From: Tethya wilhelma
Taxonomy: Eukaryota > Porifera > Demospongiae > Tethyida > Tethyidae
Direction of reading: 5' to 3'
Assembly (NCBI GenBank): GCA_964030475.1
Contig: CAXIPT010000008.1
Coordinates: 4,520,517 to 4,584,516, forward strand
Length of the DNA: 64,000 bases
Part shown: one piece after another, positions 37,673 through 64,000 of the stretch
Layout: every line of letters begins with the position of its first letter
How positions within the stretch are numbered: the first letter of the stretch is position 1
The notes under the pieces: model-generated
What the model saw: only the letters and a program-made list of their open reading frames with translations
Told to the model about the DNA's origin: nothing
The model's database searches: none
Program-made: the position numbers and the translations under genes

Positions 37673-40085
37673 CTAGGGATGTCTTATCCCTAACGCTTGT
37701 TCCACTTCGGCCTTACGCTGGTTGAGTTTAGCGTAGAAATACCGAGGGACTGCTTCAGTGCACCACGACTGATTGTAGTAGGAGGACCTTCGTTCAGATT
37801 CTGAGTTTCCCATCACGTCTTTCATCACCTAAAAGGGGGTGTGGTGATACTCAGTAACCATGGTAACTCAAACCAGATTGCTTACCTTCAAGTCTCTGTT
37901 TTGGGAAGCTAACCAATCGTTGATGAATTTCTGAGGGTTGTCGGCAAAACCTAGGTAGAATTCTCGCTGTAGCTTGATAGCATTGACCTGTTCCACAGCT
38001 TCATGGATCTACATAAGACAAGGAGGGACACATAGAGACCAGCTTGCACAATTAGCAGGGAATCCATCTTAAAATGCTCCAATGTAAGATAGGTGAGACC
38101 AAGAACGAGTGAAAACACACACACATACGCACCTTGTTATCGTAAACGGCTATCTCCTGTTGGTTGGTACTGGAGAGGAGAAAGGAGTGCATGGACCCCT
38201 TCAGAGGATCATCCTGGGGGGGGGGGGGAAGGAAAGAAGAGAGAGAGATGGGATAATAGTTTCTTGCATATAATGGCTTACAATTTCTACATCAATGTCA
38301 TAGCAAGCTGTCCGTTTGCCTTCTGGAGCATCAGCACTGTGTGTGCGTGTGTGTGGGTGGGTGATAGTGTAACAATGTAATGATTCTTCTTTGCACATGT
38401 AACTTGAAACTTTAAGAGTTAAGTAAAACTATCTAAAGTAATCCTAACTTGACAAGGTGATGAATGACGATGGGATCGGGTGGTGTGAGCAAGGTTTGCA
38501 AGCGTTGCGGAATCTCGGTGAATTTCATACGAGGTACCTCAAAGATCTAGAATACAAGCACAGAGAAAAACAAAATTGAGGATCAAAAAACTTCATCCGG
38601 TGTTGCTAAAAATGACAACACACCTGCTGGAAATACTTGTCATTGTTGATATACTCCCTCTCCTGAGGGTCTTGAAGTCGATTTGCCTAACACAGAAGGA
38701 AAAACTTCAAAGCACCATACCAGAGAGAACAAAGACTTGAATTGCTTGCATACATTGATGTACTGCCACACTGCATTGATGATATCCGGCCTCTTTGCTG
38801 TGTGCAGCCCAAGGAGGCGAGCTAACTTGCTGGTCAGTTTGTACTGGACAGGCTAGTGGAAAGAGATATATAAAATCACACACACAAACAAACACTAGCA
38901 TTAGCAGCAACAATGTTACTACTATATACAGCATACCTGGTGGTTGATCATTAACAAGATGGTGCATTTCACAGTCTCCTCACCAGGTCTGGTCACCTGT
39001 GTGAGTGATGGAGGAAAAATTATCTTTCAAGTAATTTATGAAGTCCATCCACACACGCACACATTACTCACTGTAAATCCATCAAGCTCCTCTTCATTAG
39101 TGCCTCTGTGCCACTCTGAGAGGTGGTTGTCAGGACCGTACGCCTCCTTGTCCAACTCTATCACAACATTCTTGAAAAAGGACGTGAACTTCAGCTTTGT
39201 CTTGTCATCCACCTTACTCCCACTCTATATATAGAGCACCAAAGTGAAAAGAGGAATAATACCATGGAGTGTCTCTGTATGTACCTCATCCAAAAGTCTT
39301 CCTTCAATCCTTAGTTGCCACTGAGGGACACTCTTGCTGTCCTGAAAGAAATTGGCAACATGTACAATCATGAGTATGAAAGAAAAATAGCTCGACAGTG
39401 TTTGTATGTATGTATGTACCTTGGAACTGCTGGGGGTAGAAGTCTGGAATTGATGAGAGATGAACACGCGTAGCTTTCTCTTTTGTTTCATCGGCCTCCG
39501 AATTGCCTCCTGTAGCTCCAGTCGTTTACGCATGATGGTTGCATCCAGCTTACGCTCGAATGCCAATAAGTCCATGTAAGCCTGAGACTCTGGAACCAGA
39601 TCTCGAACCTTGAGAATGGAATAAAATAAAAACATTTTCAAACACAATTCAGCAGTCTTACTCTTTGAGATAGAACCCGATCACCCAGCCTTCTTTTCTT
39701 CCTACATAACAAACACATAGCCAATATTTTAAAGCATGGACATAATGAAATGTAAATTTATAGTCAACTCTTACAATTTCTGTGCCTGTGCTACTTTTGC
39801 TCGAGCTTCAGCCAGCCTCTTCTTTGCCAAGTCACTTGCACGGCCATGTTGAACGCCGTGTATCATTCTCATGCTATGAGAACCGTGCCTACCAGGCTGC
39901 ATAAAAATATATGGAGCCCAATTAAACCATACAAAGGTCAAAAGTTCACACATTTGAGGTCAAGAGGGTTCCATGCCTGTCTCTCTTACCATCATTCCTT
40001 GGTGTCCCTGCATATAGCGGCCCTGAGACATCTGATAGCCGTGCATATAAGGAGAATTGGAACCCATAACGTTTCTGGACGCCAT
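37673..40085 (-). CDS. SMARCD1: SWI/SNF (BAF) complex subunit BAF60, SMARCD family
   Basis: Accessory subunit of SWI/SNF chromatin remodellers that links the complex to transcription factors. The start is ATG 40085 ([20 protein letters not shown]) and the stop is TAG 37673-37675, with about 13-14 short exons on the minus strand. Family blocks in order are [50 protein letters not shown] and a SWIB domain around 38750-38990 ([19 protein letters not shown]). After these come [45 protein letters not shown] and [20 protein letters not shown]. The length is normal for the family. The single copy seen cannot be assigned to vertebrate SMARCD1, 2 or 3; the symbol marks the family. It is divergent from the synthetase gene, with 198 bp between starts. 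Confidence 0.93.
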
Positions 40086-40283
40086 TTTGAATGGAAATTT
40101 GAAAGGTCAAAGTTCAATTACAGGGGCTCACCCCCACGTGTAGTGTGCATGGGGTATTGAATGTGGTTGCACCATTCTGGAGGGTCCTTGCTAAGCTGAA
40201 ATTTCGGAACTTGATAGCTCAGTTGTCAGAAGTGGATAGAAACAATAATTTGCCAGCAACCATTTCTTCAGAACTGTACAAAA
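40086..40283. promoter_or_regulatory. Bidirectional promoter region, SMARCD / leucyl-tRNA synthetase
   Basis: 198 bp between two divergent start codons of housekeeping genes. It contains GC-richer patches such as CAGGGGCTCACCCCCACG. Function is inferred from position. Confidence 0.55.
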
Positions 40284-54660
<14,377 letters not shown>

Positions 54661-54781
54661 TGAAGTAGCAGCTGCTGTAGTTTGTATACTATTTTGGTTA
54701 TGTTTCTCTATACGTATGATTTCCCTTTGAACGTGAAAGTTTATTCTGTGATGCCGTGTGAAAAGAGAGTTTGTTAGACAC

Positions 54782-54787
54782 AATAAA
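54782..54787 (+). terminator. LARS1: Poly(A) signal of the leucyl-tRNA synthetase gene
   Basis: AATAAA about 120 nt after the stop codon. The convergent SRCR gene stops at 54973, so the 3' ends are close together. Confidence 0.6.
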
Positions 54788-54972
54788 AAATTGTAATATT
54801 TTGCACAAAAATGTAATAATAAGTACCTAACAATGTTGTTTTGAACACACACACAGCTGTCGCACATTATTATGAAAATAGTGAGTAAAAATGAAAAAAT
54901 TAGTCTGTAATGGGTGTTGATTTTAATAATACGTAGAAAAAGAAAAGAAAAGGCTTCTTATTAATCCTCAAA

Positions 54973-63190
<8,218 letters not shown>

Positions 63191-63450
63191 ATTGATGGCT
63201 CCTACTGCGAATACTGTATGCTATCCAAGCCATTGCACTGCTTTTTATGTCCAGTCTGTCTAGTGTCCAGTCTCAACAATCCGCACTGCCACTCAAAATA
63301 GTATGAGCCTCATACACAAACACAAAATGCTAATCAGACAAATAATGGTAATGGTCGACAAACAAAAAGTTGGTGCCGAGGAAAGGGGGCGTGGTTTAAA
63401 GCAGTCACAAGATCTAAAGAAAAACACCGACAGAGCTAGAGATACAGAAA
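63191..63450. promoter_or_regulatory. Divergent promoter region, SRCR receptor / COMMD5
   Basis: 260 bp between divergent ATG codons, so the 5' UTRs and promoters of both genes lie here. No motif is confidently recognised. Confidence 0.5.
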
Positions 63451-63942
63451 ATGTCTATGATTCAGGTCATGTCACACAGCGGAGGGGGGCTTCCTACGGA
63501 CAGGACTCCATTCTACGGCATCAAGCTCCCTCCAGAGGTGAAGAGACTGGTGCAACTCACTAAAGTGATCGACCACAGCACAATGAAGAAAATCCTAGAA
63601 GGTGACGTCACAAAAGCCATGGCTCAACTTGCATTTGGGCCATTTTGTGTGTGAAAAGAAATTATGATTGAATGAGCTATTTATTACAGTCGTGTTGCAG
63701 TACATTGAGAGTGGCAGTGGTGAAGAGGAGCAGCTGGCTGGGCTGCAGTCAGAGAAATGCACCCAAGAGACTGTTAGATCAATCTTTTCAGGAATATATA
63801 CAATCCTTTCTGCAGCTCTCAGACAGTCCAGTCTAAAGCAAGAGGTGTGTATTCGTACCACTGAGCTAACTAAGTATATGTCTGACAGTCAGTGAGTGCT
63901 TTGACTAGACTGCTGTTGTGTACTAAGCTCACATTTTTTTTT

Positions 63943-63999
<57 letters not shown>

Positions 64000-64000
64000 C
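63451..64000 (+). CDS. COMMD5: COMM-domain protein 5 (3' part beyond window)
   Basis: COMMD proteins form the Commander complex, which recycles endosomal cargo. Exon 1 is 63451-63601 (MSMIQVMSHS... then FYGIKLPPEVKRLVQLTK and IDHSTMKKILE); exon 2 is 63690-63844, joined in phase (VVLQYIESGSGEEEQL... AALRQSSLKQE), followed by a GTGTGT donor. The pattern F.G..LPPEV....L...D..T..K.L, followed by a helical HN domain, is what I recall for COMMD5. The C-terminal COMM domain is not in the window. A (GT)n tract fills the intron to the window edge. A second in-frame ATG two codons downstream is an alternative start. Confidence 0.8.
63945..64000 (+). repeat. (GT)n microsatellite at window end
   Basis: GT run in the second intron of the COMMD5 gene, continuing to the window edge. 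Confidence 0.95.

Overview
The window looks like a compact metazoan nuclear genome, most likely a sponge (probably a demosponge; this is inference). The evidence is intron-containing animal gene families (Fat-like cadherin, SRCR receptor, COMMD5, SMARCD/BAF60, RPA49/POLR1E, cytosolic leucyl-tRNA synthetase, calpain-15), short introns, tight gene spacing, and many small inverted-repeat elements and (CA)n/(TC)n microsatellites. All gene models were built by eye from reading-frame continuity, GT..AG sites, splice-phase matching and remembered family features. No database was searched.

Layout. 1-15988 (+): 3' part of a giant Fat-like cadherin with about 36 cadherin repeats in one uninterrupted 12.3-kb exon, then EGF and laminin-G modules, one membrane span and a cytoplasmic tail. 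It carries a recent 0.55-kb tandem duplication that doubles one laminin-G exon. 16206-17060 (-): small five-exon EXPERA-domain membrane protein. 17290-32122 (+): second, shorter cadherin with laminin-G, an EGF-like module, one membrane span and a long tail, spread over large introns. 32123-34084: repeat-rich intergenic DNA. 34085-36300 (-): RNA polymerase I subunit RPA49. 36391-37457 (+): CCDC169-like coiled-coil protein. 37673-40085 (-): SMARCD/BAF60. 40284-54660 (+): cytosolic leucyl-tRNA synthetase with about 25 coding exons, one only 6 nt long, and an 8.4-kb intron. 47647-53197 (-): a gene nested inside that intron. 54973-63190 (-): receptor with eight SRCR domains and one membrane span. 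63451-window end (+): 5' part of COMMD5.

The most unusual object is the nested minus-strand gene. A single 2.1-kb exon encodes an intact protein kinase, a coiled coil and an AIG1-like P-loop GTPase. It ends in the opening residues of a calpain-15-type protease and joins in phase to the calpain exons, which keep the Cys-His-Asn triad. It therefore reads as a kinase/GTPase/protease fusion of about 1300 residues. Its calpain part has one frame conflict at a (GT)n-filled intron, so the C-terminal model is incomplete.

Four gene pairs are divergent with only about 90-260 bp between start codons (EXPERA/cadherin 2, POLR1E/CCDC169, SMARCD/LARS1, SRCR/COMMD5). This suggests shared bidirectional promoters among otherwise unrelated housekeeping and surface-receptor genes.
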